Assembly: GCF_030398335.1 (NCBI RefSeq)
Contig: NZ_JAOAOP010000022.1
Coordinates: 1 to 56,844 of the forward strand
From: Aquibium sp. A9E412
GTDB taxonomy: Bacteria > Pseudomonadota > Alphaproteobacteria > Rhizobiales > Rhizobiaceae
Reading direction: 5' to 3'
Length of the DNA stretch: 56,844 nt
How positions within the stretch are numbered: position 1 is the first letter of the stretch; every line of letters begins with the position of its first letter. A program made the translations under genes and the position numbers. Below the pieces are notes generated by a model that was not told where the DNA came from, ran no database searches, and saw only the letters and a program-made list of their open reading frames with translations. Of the stretch, positions 7,833 through 16,337 are shown piece by piece.

Positions 7833-8302
7833 AGGGCGCCGACCCGCACCGTGCCGTCGGCCAGCACGACGCCCGAGAAGACGACGCCGCTGTCGGCGTT
7901 GCGCAGCTTGATGAAGTCGCCGGCCGCGCCCGGCTGCAGCGGCACGGCGGTCAGCGCGATGGTCAGCGCGCCCTCCACCAGGGTGACGGTGACCGGCGCG
8001 CCGGTCTCCACCAGATAGGGATCGCGCACCGAGCCCTGCGGGATCAGCCGGCCGGGCAGCAGCGTGCGCCGCGCCACCTTGCCGGTGATCTCTTCCGGCA
8101 CCACGACGATGGCCGACACGCCGCGCGGCGGCCGGCGCAGGGTGACCACCTGCAGGGCGTCGGGCGTGACGGTCTGGCCGGGATAGATGACGCGGGTCGG
8201 CGTCACCGCCTGCTCCTGCGCGCGCGCCGCCGGCGACGCCGCTGCGAGGAGGGCGAGCGCGACCACGAGGCGCAGCGCCGCGGCGACGGGAAGCCGTGTC
8301 AT
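7829..8302 (-). CDS. flgA: P-ring assembly chaperone FlgA
   Basis: FlgA (157 aa) is a periplasmic chaperone needed for FlgI to polymerise into the P-ring. It has a signal peptide (about residues 1-29, ending ARA), then a short SAF-type domain with IYPGQTVTPDAL and ARRTLLPGRLIPQGSV. This is the short form of FlgA, as is usual in alphaproteobacteria. It lies between flgG (4-base gap) and flgI (overlap) in one operon. Confidence 0.93.
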   Translation of the reverse strand: MTRLPVAAALRLVVALALLAAASPAARAQEQAVTPTRVIYPGQTVTPDALQVVTLRRPPRGVSAIVVVPEEITGKVARRTLLPGRLIPQGSVRDPYLVETGAPVTVTLVEGALTIALTAVPLQPGAAGDFIKLRNADSGVVFSGVVLADGTVRVGAL

Positions 8303-8306
8303 CGCC

Positions 8307-9095
8307 TCACCGCATCGCCTGGGTGACGGTGGCGGCCATCTCGTCGGCCGCGCGGATCACCTTGGAGTTCATCTCGTAGGCGCGCTGCGCCGAGATCAGC
8401 TCGGTGATCTCCTTCACCGGGTCGACGTTGGAATCCTCCAGGTAGCTCTGCTGCACGGTGGCGAAGCCGGGATCGCCCGGCACGCCGACATTGGCCGGGC
8501 CGGAGGCGTCGGTCTCGCGGAACAGGTTGTCGCCGAGCGGCGCCAGGCCGGCCTCGTTGGCGAAGTTGGCCAGGGTGAGCTGGCCGAGCTCCTGCAGCTC
8601 GACCTGGTCGTCGAGGCGGGCGAAGACCTGGCCCGACTTGTTGACGATGATCTCCACCGCGTCCTGCGGCACGACGATGGCCGGCGTCACCGAGTAGCCG
8701 TCGACGGTGACGAGCTGGCCGGTGGCGTTGGTGTTGAAGGCGCCGGCGCGGGTGTAGAGCGGCTCGCCCTCCGCGCCCTCGACCTGGAACCAGCCCTTGC
8801 CGACCAGCGCCATGTCGAGCTCGTTGCCGGTGCTGGTGAGCGAGCCCTGCAGGTGCACGTTGCGCACGGCGGCCGTCTTGACGCCGAGGCCGACATTGGC
8901 GCCTTCCGGCACGATCGCCTGGTTGGCCCGGTTGGGCACGCCCTGCAGCCGCTCGGCCTGGTAGAGCAGGTCGGAGAACTCGGCGCGCGCGCGCTTGAAG
9001 CCGGTCGTGTTGATGTTGGCGATGTTGTTGGCGATGACCTCGAGATTGAGCTGCTGGGCGTTCATGCCCGTGGCGGCGATGGCCAGTGCTTTCAT
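8307..9095 (-). CDS. flgG: Flagellar distal rod protein FlgG
   Basis: FlgG (262 aa) makes the distal rod. The N-terminal rod signature is [20 protein letters not shown] followed by [16 protein letters not shown], and the C-terminal one is [20 protein letters not shown]. The centre contains GKGWFQVEG. Full length. It follows fliE by 14 bases. Confidence 0.97.
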   Translation of the reverse strand: MKALAIAATGMNAQQLNLEVIANNIANINTTGFKRARAEFSDLLYQAERLQGVPNRANQAIVPEGANVGLGVKTAAVRNVHLQGSLTSTGNELDMALVGKGWFQVEGAEGEPLYTRAGAFNTNATGQLVTVDGYSVTPAIVVPQDAVEIIVNKSGQVFARLDDQVELQELGQLTLANFANEAGLAPLGDNLFRETDASGPANVGVPGDPGFATVQQSYLEDSNVDPVKEITELISAQRAYEMNSKVIRAADEMAATVTQAMR

Positions 9096-9109
9096 GTCTG
9101 GCGGTCTCC

Positions 9110-9424
9110 TCAGATGGCCATTCGGCTGATTTCGAGATAGGCGGTCACGATCTTGTCGCGCACGGCGATCGCCGCCTGCAGCGACTGCTCGGCGCTCATC
9201 ACCGCGTCGACCACCTCGCGGGTGTCGGCCTCGCCCTGAAGGGCGCGCATCGACAGCGTCTCGGCCCGCTCGAGCCCGGAGACGGTGCCCTCGACGGCCT
9301 GCGCCAGCAGCGTCTCGAAGGAGGCGTCGGGGCCGGACGCAGCGCCGGTCGCGCCGGCGGTCGGCCGCGTCGTCTGGCTGGCGACGCCGGCCAGCGGGTC
9401 GAGAGCGTTGAGGCCGGGAATCAT
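9110..9424 (-). CDS. fliE: Flagellar hook-basal body protein FliE
   Basis: FliE (104 aa) is the adaptor joining the MS-ring and export gate to the proximal rod. The C-terminal half carries the family helices, with [20 protein letters not shown] and LEISRMAI at the end. It overlaps flgC by four bases, the classic flgB-flgC-fliE arrangement. Confidence 0.93.
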   Translation of the reverse strand: MIPGLNALDPLAGVASQTTRPTAGATGAASGPDASFETLLAQAVEGTVSGLERAETLSMRALQGEADTREVVDAVMSAEQSLQAAIAVRDKIVTAYLEISRMAI

Positions 9425-9840
9425 GACTGGTTCCTCATCAGCTGGATGGTCATGCTGATGAGCTCGCGGGCCTGCTTCATGACCTGGAGGTTGGCCTCGT
9501 AGCCGCGGTTGGCCTCGCGCATGTCGGCCATCTCGACCAGCATGTTGACGTTGGGCATCTTGACGTAGCCGCCTTCGTCGGCGGCCTCGTGGCCGGGCAT
9601 GTACTCGATCTGGAACGGGCTTTCGTCGCGGCCGATCGCGGTGACCTCCACCAGGCTGCCGCCGGAGGCGCGGTCGAGCTCGGCGAGGAAGGAGACCGTC
9701 TTGCGCTGGTACGGGTCGCCGCCCGGCACGGTGCTGGTCGACTGGGCGTTGGCCATGTTCTCCGACACCACGCGCATGCGCGTCGACTGCGCGTCGAGAC
9801 CGGAGGCGGCGACCTTGAGGGCGGTGAAGAGCGGGTCCAT
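9421..9840 (-). CDS. flgC: Flagellar proximal rod protein FlgC
   Basis: FlgC (139 aa) is a proximal rod subunit. It starts [20 protein letters not shown] and contains [13 protein letters not shown]; the C-terminus has [18 protein letters not shown], the rod helix pairing with the N-terminal one. It lies two bases after flgB and overlaps fliE by four. Confidence 0.96.
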   Translation of the reverse strand: MDPLFTALKVAASGLDAQSTRMRVVSENMANAQSTSTVPGGDPYQRKTVSFLAELDRASGGSLVEVTAIGRDESPFQIEYMPGHEAADEGGYVKMPNVNMLVEMADMREANRGYEANLQVMKQARELISMTIQLMRNQS

Positions 9841-9842
9841 GG

Positions 9843-10220
9843 TCAGCCTCTCGAGGCCATCATCTTCATGCGGTGAAAGGCGGCCACGATCGCCGTGTTG
9901 AGCTCGAAGGCGCGGCGCACCTCGCCGGCCTTGACCAGCTCGTCCTCAAGCTTGACCGTGTTGTCCGACGGCATGGCGTCGGGCCGCTCCTGCTCGGAGA
10001 CGGTGAAGCCGTCGCGCGTGGCGGCGACCGGCAGGTGATCGGGATGCGTGGTGCGCATCGCCACGCGGGTGTTGTCGAGCACCTGCTCGAAGGGCTCCAC
10101 CTCGAGCGCGCGATAGCCCGGCGTGTTGATGTTGGCGACGTTGCTCGCCACCGTCGACTGGCGCACGGACAGCCACTGCGCCTGCTGCGTGGCGAGGGAG
10201 AAGAGACTGACGGGCTGCAT
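9843..10220 (-). CDS. flgB: Flagellar proximal rod protein FlgB
   Basis: FlgB (125 aa) is a proximal rod subunit. The N-terminal signature is [20 protein letters not shown]; the C-terminal helix contains [19 protein letters not shown]. The ATG at 10220 has AGGGGA about 7 bases upstream; that ribosome site lies in a 14-bp tandem duplication (10222-10249). This is the first gene of the flgBC-fliE run, 96 bases after the unknown gene upstream. Confidence 0.95.
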   Translation of the reverse strand: MQPVSLFSLATQQAQWLSVRQSTVASNVANINTPGYRALEVEPFEQVLDNTRVAMRTTHPDHLPVAATRDGFTVSEQERPDAMPSDNTVKLEDELVKAGEVRRAFELNTAIVAAFHRMKMMASRG

Positions 10221-10221
10221 C

Positions 10222-10249
10222 GGCGATTCCCCTGGGGCGATTCCCTTGG
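10222..10249. repeat. 14-bp tandem duplication covering the flgB ribosome site
   Basis: GGCGATTCCC(C/T)TGG occurs twice in a row (10222-10235, 10236-10249) with one mismatch. On the minus strand each copy carries an AGGGGA- or AAGGGA-type purine tract, so flgB has a duplicated Shine-Dalgarno-like element. Confidence 0.6.
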
Positions 10250-10316
10250 CATTCGCCGGCAGTCTAGGAAGCCAGTCTTGCGCGGGCCTTGCGGCGGGCC
10301 GGCGGCGGCCCCGCCG

Positions 10317-10952
10317 TCAGGGCGACAGCGTGACCACCTGGTTGCGCGAGGTGACGAGCGCCCAGGTGCCCTCGCGCTTCTCGATCGCGGCCACCCGGCT
10401 GCCGTCCGGCAGGCGTGCGCCGCGCTGCACGATCCAGAAGCCGTCGGCATCCTCGATCATCGCCCGGCCGGCGGTCACGTGGATCAGCCGGAACTCCGAC
10501 GGCGGGCCGGGGAAGGGCTGCTCGTCGAGCGGCACTGCGCGGCTGCGGTCCTGCTCGACCGTGCCGACCGCCATCTGGTCGAGCTCGCCGACGCCCATCT
10601 CCTGGCGCAGGCTGCGCGGGCCGATCAGCGAGGGCTGGTAGGCCAGGCGCTCGGGCGGCAGCAGGCGGGCGCGCTGGCCCTCGAAGCGCAGCGGGCGGAC
10701 GCCGAACTGCTCCTGGTTGAAGAAGATGTACCAGGGAAACAGCGCGCAGATCACGCCGAGCGCGATGCCCGAGGCGGCGATCAGCCAGTCGCCGCGCTCG
10801 CCGCGCGGCCGGTGCAGCCGCCAGCGGCGCCGGCCGCCGGCCGCCGGCGCTTCCGGCTTGCCGGTGGTGGCGGCGGGCGAACCGGCGAGCGGGCGCGGCT
10901 TTTCCACCGGCGTGCGGTCGGGCAGCACGAGGCCGGCCAGCCTATCGGCCAT
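10317..10952 (-). CDS. Unknown single-pass membrane protein of the flagellar operon
   Basis: Protein of 211 aa that I cannot name. An N-terminal Pro/Arg-rich cytoplasmic part (residues 1-54) is followed by one membrane helix (about 56-78, WLIAASGIALGVICALFPWY). The rest is an extracytoplasmic domain ending TSRNQVVTLSP. The start overlaps the fliI stop codon by 11 bases, so it is co-expressed with fliI and precedes flgB. I recall an unnamed protein at this place in other rhizobial flagellar clusters. A role in basal-body assembly or export is inferred from context alone. Confidence 0.8.
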   Translation of the reverse strand: MADRLAGLVLPDRTPVEKPRPLAGSPAATTGKPEAPAAGGRRRWRLHRPRGERGDWLIAASGIALGVICALFPWYIFFNQEQFGVRPLRFEGQRARLLPPERLAYQPSLIGPRSLRQEMGVGELDQMAVGTVEQDRSRAVPLDEQPFPGPPSEFRLIHVTAGRAMIEDADGFWIVQRGARLPDGSRVAAIEKREGTWALVTSRNQVVTLSP

Positions 10953-12363
10953 GCTGGGCCTCCCGCTGCGCCTCGCGCGCCTTGAGATGGCGCGCCAGGT
11001 CGGCGAAGGGGTCGGCCGACGCCGCGTCGCCGGGCGACTGGCGCAGCGCCTCGTAGATCGCCGGCACCTGACGCACCGCCTGGTCGAGCTCGGCGTCGGC
11101 GCCCGGCTGGTAGGCGCCGAGCAGGCGGATGTCGCGGGTGTCCTCGAAGCGCGCCATCATCGCCCGCAGCCGGCTGACGAGCAGGCGCTGCTCCTTCGAC
11201 CAGGCGCGGTCGGCCAGCCGCGAGATCGAGGCGAGCGGGTTGACCGGCGGATAGCGACCCTGCTCGGCGATCGCGCGCTCGAGCACGACGTGGCCGTCGA
11301 GGATGCCGCGCACGGCATCGGCGACCGGATCGTTGTGGTCGTCGCCGTCGACCAGCACCGACAGGATCGCGGTGATCGAGCCGGCCCCGCCGGCGCCCGG
11401 CCCGGCGCGCTCGAGCAGCTTCGGCAGGTCGGTGAAGACCGAGGCCGGATAGCCGCGCGCCACCGGCGGCTCGCCGGTGCCGATCGCCACCTCGCGCAGG
11501 GCGTGCGCGTAGCGGGTGATGGAATCGAGGATCAGCAGCACCCGGTCGCCGCGGTCGCGGAAATGCTCGGCCACCCGCATCGCGGTGTCGCAGGCGCGCC
11601 GGCGCATCATCGGGCTCTCGTCGCTGGTCGCCACCACGGAGACGGTCTTGGCCATGCTCTCGGGGCCGAGCGTGTCCTCGAGGAACTCGCGCACCTCGCG
11701 ACCGCGCTCGCCGATCAGCGCGACGACGACGGTGTCGAAGGCGTCGGCGCCGGCCAGCATGGCGAGCAGCGTCGACTTGCCGACGCCGGAGCCGGCGAAC
11801 ACGCCGAGGCGCTGGCCGTAGCACAGCGGCGTGAAGATATCGATCACCCGCACCCCGGTGTGAAACGGCGTGGCGACGCGCTGGCGGGCGAGCGCGCCGG
11901 GCGTCGCCGGGGCGGCGGCGGCCTCGCCGGCGCGGCGCGGCAGGGCGCCGGCGCCGTCGAGCGGCCGGGCGAGGGCGTCGATCACGCGGCCGCGCCAGCC
12001 GTCGTCGGCGACGATGGCGACCGGGCCGCGGTCGTAGACGGCCGCGTCGAGGCCGACATCCGCGCCGGTGTCGAACGGCGCCACCAGAACGTCGTTCGGC
12101 GCGATGCGCACGATCTCGCCGCGCCGCACCCCGCCGCGGCCGCGATACTCCACGACGTCGCCGAGGCGGGCGCTGCCCGACAGGCCGCGCACGCGGTAAT
12201 GGGTGGCGGTGACCTCCGACACCCGGCCGCCGCGCCGCACCAGCCGCTCGTCGTCGGCGAAGCCGGCGAAGGCGCGCTCGAGCGCGGCCAGCGCGTTCGG
12301 CCGCCCCGGCGCCGGCGCGCCGCCGGTGGCGGCCGGCGGTGTCTGCGTGCCGGCCTCGGCCAT
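10942..12363 (-). CDS. fliI: Flagellum-specific export ATPase FliI
   Basis: FliI (473 aa) is the ATPase that helps unfold and deliver flagellar export substrates, related to F1 beta. The P-loop GVFAGSGVGKST is at about residue 190, Walker B in RVLLILDSITRYAH, and the catalytic-type glutamate in VALIGERGREVREFLED. The C-terminal helical domain follows. I use ATG 12363, which touches the flgF stop codon (TGATG); GTG 12366 is an alternative one codon longer. Downstream it overlaps the unknown 211-aa gene. Confidence 0.96.
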   Translation of the reverse strand: MAEAGTQTPPAATGGAPAPGRPNALAALERAFAGFADDERLVRRGGRVSEVTATHYRVRGLSGSARLGDVVEYRGRGGVRRGEIVRIAPNDVLVAPFDTGADVGLDAAVYDRGPVAIVADDGWRGRVIDALARPLDGAGALPRRAGEAAAAPATPGALARQRVATPFHTGVRVIDIFTPLCYGQRLGVFAGSGVGKSTLLAMLAGADAFDTVVVALIGERGREVREFLEDTLGPESMAKTVSVVATSDESPMMRRRACDTAMRVAEHFRDRGDRVLLILDSITRYAHALREVAIGTGEPPVARGYPASVFTDLPKLLERAGPGAGGAGSITAILSVLVDGDDHNDPVADAVRGILDGHVVLERAIAEQGRYPPVNPLASISRLADRAWSKEQRLLVSRLRAMMARFEDTRDIRLLGAYQPGADAELDQAVRQVPAIYEALRQSPGDAASADPFADLARHLKAREAQREAQHGR

Positions 12364-13082
12364 CACGTGCTAAGCATCTTGAGCGCGTCCTTGAGCGCGG
12401 TGTCGCTGTCGCGCATCAGGGTGGTGACGTTCTCGAAGGCGCGCTGCACCTGGATCAGCCGCGTCATCTCGAGCATCGGATTGACGTTCGACTGCTCCAG
12501 GAAGCCCTGGACGACGCCGACGCCGGGCCGGTCGACGACGGGCAGCGGCGGCACCTCGGGCAGGAAGCCCGAATTGCCGTAGCGGGTGTGGTTCTCGCCG
12601 GGCTGATACTCGTAGAGGCCGATGGCGCCGACCAGGTTGCCGTTCTGGCGCAGCAGGCCGTCGGCGCCGGCCTCGGGCGGCCCGGCCAGCGGGTCGAGCA
12701 GCAGCGGCGCGCCGCCGGCGTCGAGCACCGGATGGCCTTCGAGCGTCACCAACTCGCCGGTGTCGAGCATGGTGAAGCGGCCGTCGCGCGTCATCACCTG
12801 GCCGGCCGGCGTGTCGATGGCGAACCACGCCTCGCCCTCGATGGCGAAGTCGAACGGGTTGCCGGTCTCGCGCAGCGAGCCCGACGCGGTCTCGATGTAG
12901 CTCTCGCCGGCCGAGGCGAAGGACACCGCGTCCGAGCCCAGCCCGTCGACCAGGTCCTCGAAGCGCACGCCGGTGGCGCGAAAGCCGACGGTGCCGGAAT
13001 TGGCCACGTTGTCGGCGATGGTCGTCAGGCGCTTCTGCAGGGCGATCTGCGAGGAAAGCGCGACGTAGAGACCGTCCTGCAC
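12363..13082 (-). CDS. flgF: Flagellar rod protein FlgF
   Basis: FlgF (239 aa) is a rod subunit related to FlgG. The N-terminal helix reads MQDGLYVALSSQIALQKRLT followed by TIADNVANSGTVGFRATGV; the centre has EGEAWFAIDTPAG; the C-terminus has SNVNPMLEMTRLIQVQRAFE. It heads, or is near the head of, the long leftward operon, 23 bases after the DUF1217 gene, and its stop codon overlaps fliI. Confidence 0.95.
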   Translation of the reverse strand: MQDGLYVALSSQIALQKRLTTIADNVANSGTVGFRATGVRFEDLVDGLGSDAVSFASAGESYIETASGSLRETGNPFDFAIEGEAWFAIDTPAGQVMTRDGRFTMLDTGELVTLEGHPVLDAGGAPLLLDPLAGPPEAGADGLLRQNGNLVGAIGLYEYQPGENHTRYGNSGFLPEVPPLPVVDRPGVGVVQGFLEQSNVNPMLEMTRLIQVQRAFENVTTLMRDSDTALKDALKMLST

Positions 13083-13105
13083 GGTTCAGGCCCTCATCGT
13101 GTTCG

Positions 13106-13882
13106 TCATCTCTTCATCTGCGCGATCGTCAGCAGCACGTCGGTCGACACGCCGAACTCGGCCGGCTGGCCGAACAGCGCCAGGATCGGCGACTGCGTGC
13201 CGGCGCTCGGGTTCGAGATCTCCCACAGGCTGGTGAAGCGGTTGAGAAGCTCGTCGACGGCCTCGGGGTCCTGGAAATCGGCGACGTCGAAGCGGTCCTG
13301 CATCAGCGCGACCTGCTTGTCGATGTCGGTCTGCGCGAAGGCGGGCGGGAAGCCGAGCGCGGTGCGCATGACCTGCGAGAGCGCCGGGTCGCCGAGCACC
13401 TCGTAGTAGCTGGTGATGTCGGCCGCCTTGCGGTCGAAGTAGAGCGCCAGCCGCACGCCCTCGTTCGTCTTGCCGGCATCCTCCTCCAGCGTCTGGCGCA
13501 GATACCTGTCGACGGTGCCCTGCTGCGTCTTCTCGAAGATGGTGGTGGCCTCGCCGTGGCGCGCGAAGTTGAAGGTGGCGACGAAGTCGCGGTAGCGCTT
13601 GTCGGTCAGCGAGTTGGCGAAGCTCTCGCGGTCGTCGATGCCGCCCTCCAGCGCCTTGACCATGAAGGCCTTGGCGTAGGCCATGTCGGCGAGCCCGTGC
13701 GCCTTCATCGCGTAGCGGAACAGCCGGTCGTCGCCGACCAGGTCGTCGATCGACTTCACGTTGCCGATGTTTTCCAGGTAGTAGGCGGTTTCGCGTTGGA
13801 CCAGCGGCTGCGCCTCGATGCGGTCGATCGAGCGCGGCAGATCGCTGGCGATCAGCCGATAGCCGGTAAAGGTGTTGATCAC
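13106..13882 (-). CDS. DUF1217 flagellar-locus protein
   Basis: Protein of 258 aa of the DUF1217 family, found next to flagellar genes in alphaproteobacteria and of unknown biochemical role. It starts VINTFTGYRLIASDLPRSID; the mostly helical body contains ALGFPPAFAQTDIDKQVALM and the C-terminus FGVSTDVLLTIAQMKR. The GTG at 13882 has an excellent GGAGG site 6-7 bases upstream; the open frame extends 34 codons further up but without family similarity. First gene of the leftward flagellar operon, divergent from motA across 147 bases that must hold both promoters. Confidence 0.87.
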   Translation of the reverse strand: MINTFTGYRLIASDLPRSIDRIEAQPLVQRETAYYLENIGNVKSIDDLVGDDRLFRYAMKAHGLADMAYAKAFMVKALEGGIDDRESFANSLTDKRYRDFVATFNFARHGEATTIFEKTQQGTVDRYLRQTLEEDAGKTNEGVRLALYFDRKAADITSYYEVLGDPALSQVMRTALGFPPAFAQTDIDKQVALMQDRFDVADFQDPEAVDELLNRFTSLWEISNPSAGTQSPILALFGQPAEFGVSTDVLLTIAQMKR

Positions 13883-14029
13883 GCGCCGCCTCCAGCCCTG
13901 GCATGGTCGCGGCGAGCCTAGCCGGGCTGCCTTGCGCGAGGCTGTCGCGCACGGCGCGGCGCGGACAAGCCTCGCACAAGCCACACGCGCTAGGTCGGAT
14001 CAGGGACAAACTCGGCGAGGATTCCGGCC

Positions 14030-14917
14030 TTGGGCATTGTCATCGGACTGGTCGTCACGTTCGGCTGCGTGCTGGGCGGCTTCATGGCCATGGGCGGCCA
14101 CCTCGACGTGCTGGTCCAGCCCTGGGAGCTGGTCATCATCGGCGGCTCGGCGCTCGGCACCTTCCTGGTCGCCAATCCGATGGCCACGGTGAAGGACACC
14201 GGAAAGGCCTGCATGGAGGCCTTCAAGCACGCGGTGCCCAAGGAGACCGAGTATCTCGAGACGCTCGGCGTGCTGCACAGCCTGATGCGCGAGCTGCGCA
14301 CCAAGTCGCGCAGCGAGGTCGAGGCGCATATCGACAATCCGGAGGAATCGGCGATCTTCCAGGCCTATCCGACGGTGCTGTCGAACAACGACCTGACGCA
14401 CTTCATCTGCGACTACTGCCGCATCATCATCATCGGCAACGCGCGGCCGTTCGAGATCGAGGCGCTGATGGACGAGGAGATCCAGACCATCAAGCGCGAC
14501 AAGCTGAAGTCCTACCACGCGCTGGTCGCCATGTCGGAGGGCCTGCCGGCGCTCGGCATCGTCGCCGCCGTGCTCGGCGTCATCAAGGCGATGGGCGCGC
14601 TCGACCAGTCGCCCGAGGTGCTCGGCGCGCTGATCGGCGCGGCGCTGGTCGGCACCTTCCTCGGCATCTTCCTGTCCTATGCCGTGGTCGGGCCGATCGC
14701 CACCAAGATCAAGATCGTGCGCGAGAAGAAGAACCGGCTCTACGTCATCGTCAAGCAGACGCTGCTGGCCTACATGAACGGCTCGCTGCCGCAGGTGGCG
14801 CTCGAGTTCGGCCGCAAGACGATCTCCTCCTACGACCGGCCGACCATCGACGCCGTCGAGCAGAGCACGCTCAATCCCGGCGGCGCCGGCGGCGACGCCG
14901 AGAAGAAGGCGGCCTGA
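14030..14917 (+). CDS. motA: Flagellar stator protein MotA
   Basis: MotA (295 aa) is the proton-channel stator subunit with four membrane helices (about residues 2-20, 33-52, 168-190 and 200-225) and a large cytoplasmic loop contacting FliG. Recognisable parts are [19 protein letters not shown] and the channel segment [20 protein letters not shown]. The start is TTG 14030 (reading LGIVIGLVV), with GGCGAGGA about 9 bases upstream. It is the first gene of the rightward operon motA-fliM-fliN-fliG-flhB. The partner MotB is not in this window. Confidence 0.95.
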   Translation: MGIVIGLVVTFGCVLGGFMAMGGHLDVLVQPWELVIIGGSALGTFLVANPMATVKDTGKACMEAFKHAVPKETEYLETLGVLHSLMRELRTKSRSEVEAHIDNPEESAIFQAYPTVLSNNDLTHFICDYCRIIIIGNARPFEIEALMDEEIQTIKRDKLKSYHALVAMSEGLPALGIVAAVLGVIKAMGALDQSPEVLGALIGAALVGTFLGIFLSYAVVGPIATKIKIVREKKNRLYVIVKQTLLAYMNGSLPQVALEFGRKTISSYDRPTIDAVEQSTLNPGGAGGDAEKKAA

Positions 14918-14920
14918 GCC

Positions 14921-14953
14921 ATGCCGGCCCCGCACGCCAACGAAGCCGCCTGA
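14921..14953 (+). other. Ten-codon mini-ORF between motA and fliM
   Basis: ATG at 14921, 3 bases after the motA stop codon, opens a 10-codon frame (MPAPHANEAA) that closes at 14953, 3 bases before the fliM ATG. No clear ribosome site. It could relay ribosomes from motA to fliM, or be chance. Confidence 0.3.
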
Positions 14954-14956
14954 GCG

Positions 14957-15892
14957 ATGGCCGACGCCGCACGCCAGGACGCCAGCCGCCGCATCGTCGA
15001 GAGCCTGGTCGGCGCGACCGGCCATCCCGACCATGTGGTCGCGGCCGCGCGTGCCTGCGCGCTGCGCGCGCTCGAGGCGGTGGCCGACAGCCTCAACGAC
15101 AAGCTCGCCTTTCCCGTGGCGCTCGAGGTCGAGACGGTCGAGGTGCGGCGGCTGGCGGAGGCCAAGCCCGCCGACGCCACCGGCGCGGCGATGATGGTGG
15201 CCGGCGCGGCCAACGCCAAGGACGCGCTCATCCTGGTGCTCGACGGCGCGACGCTGTCGCTGCTCGTCAACGCCTTCTTCGGCGGCGATGCGGACCAGGC
15301 GGCGCAGCCGATCGCGCGCGAGCCCTCGCCGATCGAGGCCGACGTGGCGGCGCTGGCGTTCGACAGCCTCGCCCGCGTCATCAACGGCGAGGGGCCGCGC
15401 GCCTTCGGGCTGCGCTTCCCGCTGCCGGCGCCGCTGACCGGCAAGGCGCTCGACAAGCAGGTGCTGCGCGACGGCCCGGGCGTGCGCGTGGTGTTCTCGC
15501 TCGCCACGCCGGGCGCGCGCGGCCAGCTCGAGATGTGGATGCCGCAGCGCGTGCTTCTGGAAAGCCGCGGCGACAACGCGCAGCCGGCGCCCGGGGACGA
15601 GAAGGCCGGGCGGCGCTGGCGCGAGCGCTTCAACGAGGAGGTGATGCGCTCGAAGGTGGGGCTCGAGGCGCGCGTGCCGCTCGATACCATGACGCTCGGC
15701 CAGGTCGCCGAGCTGGCCGTCGGCCAGGTGATCCCGCTGCCGGAGGGCGCGCAGGGCGAGACGCGGCTGGTGGCGCGCGGCAACACCGTCTTCGTGTGCG
15801 AGTTCGGCAAGCTCGGGCAGAACTACACCGTGCGCATCCGGCATCCCTTCGATGCCGGCAAGGAATTCATCGAGGGGCTGATGTCGGCCTGA
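14957..15892 (+). CDS. fliM: Flagellar motor switch protein FliM
   Basis: FliM (311 aa) is the middle part of the C-ring switch. The CheC-like domain includes LILVLDGATLSLLVNAFFGG and PSPIEADVAALAFDSL; the C-terminal SpoA domain reads VPLDTMTLGQVAELAVGQV and ends FIEGLMSA. The canonical N-terminal CheY-binding peptide (LSQ-EIDALL type) is not visible: the protein starts MADAARQDASRRIVESLVG. Rhizobial FliM is divergent here, so signal docking may differ. It lies between motA and fliN. Confidence 0.9.
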   Translation: MADAARQDASRRIVESLVGATGHPDHVVAAARACALRALEAVADSLNDKLAFPVALEVETVEVRRLAEAKPADATGAAMMVAGAANAKDALILVLDGATLSLLVNAFFGGDADQAAQPIAREPSPIEADVAALAFDSLARVINGEGPRAFGLRFPLPAPLTGKALDKQVLRDGPGVRVVFSLATPGARGQLEMWMPQRVLLESRGDNAQPAPGDEKAGRRWRERFNEEVMRSKVGLEARVPLDTMTLGQVAELAVGQVIPLPEGAQGETRLVARGNTVFVCEFGKLGQNYTVRIRHPFDAGKEFIEGLMSA

Positions 15893-15919
15893 GGGCCGGC
15901 GTCGGCACGCAAGGAGAGC

Positions 15920-16309
15920 ATGATGGGCGAGCCTGAGGAAAAGCCCGGCGGGGCCGAGGAAGAGCAGCTCAACAAGGCGATCGAGGAGCTGCGCGACGCG
16001 CTGCACGAGGAAGGCGAGAGCAGCGCCGGCGAGGCGGCGCCGGCGGCCGCGCGCAACCGCAACGTCATCATGAACATTCCCGTCGAGGTGCAGATCATCC
16101 TGGGCAGCACCGAGATGCCGGTGTCGCAGCTCATGGCGCTGCAGAGCGGCTCGGTCGTCTCGCTCGACCGGCGCGTCGGCGAGCCGGTCGACGTGGTCGT
16201 CAACGGCCGGCGCATCGCCCGCGGCGAGATCACCGTGATGGAGAACGACGCCTCGCGCTTCGGCATCCGGCTGACGGAGATCGCCGGCGCCACGCCGCAG
16301 GGCGGCTGA
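15920..16309 (+). CDS. fliN: Flagellar motor switch protein FliN
   Basis: FliN (129 aa) forms the bottom of the C-ring. The acidic N-terminal 50 residues are variable; the SpoA domain is clear: NIPVEVQIILGSTEMPVSQL, then LQSGSVVSLDRRVGEPVDVV and NGRRIARGEITV. Two adjacent ATGs (15920, 15923) follow AAGGAG; the second has the better spacing (6 bases), so the true product may be one residue shorter. Confidence 0.94.
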   Translation: MMGEPEEKPGGAEEEQLNKAIEELRDALHEEGESSAGEAAPAAARNRNVIMNIPVEVQIILGSTEMPVSQLMALQSGSVVSLDRRVGEPVDVVVNGRRIARGEITVMENDASRFGIRLTEIAGATPQGG

Positions 16310-16337
16310 GACCGGGCGCGGCGGCGAGAGGGGTGCA

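Noticed and set aside
10255-10300. Sigma-54 promoter upstream of flgB (TGGC then TGC on the minus strand)
   Set aside because: The GG-to-GC spacing is one base too long for the -24/-12 consensus, and no activator gene is nearby.
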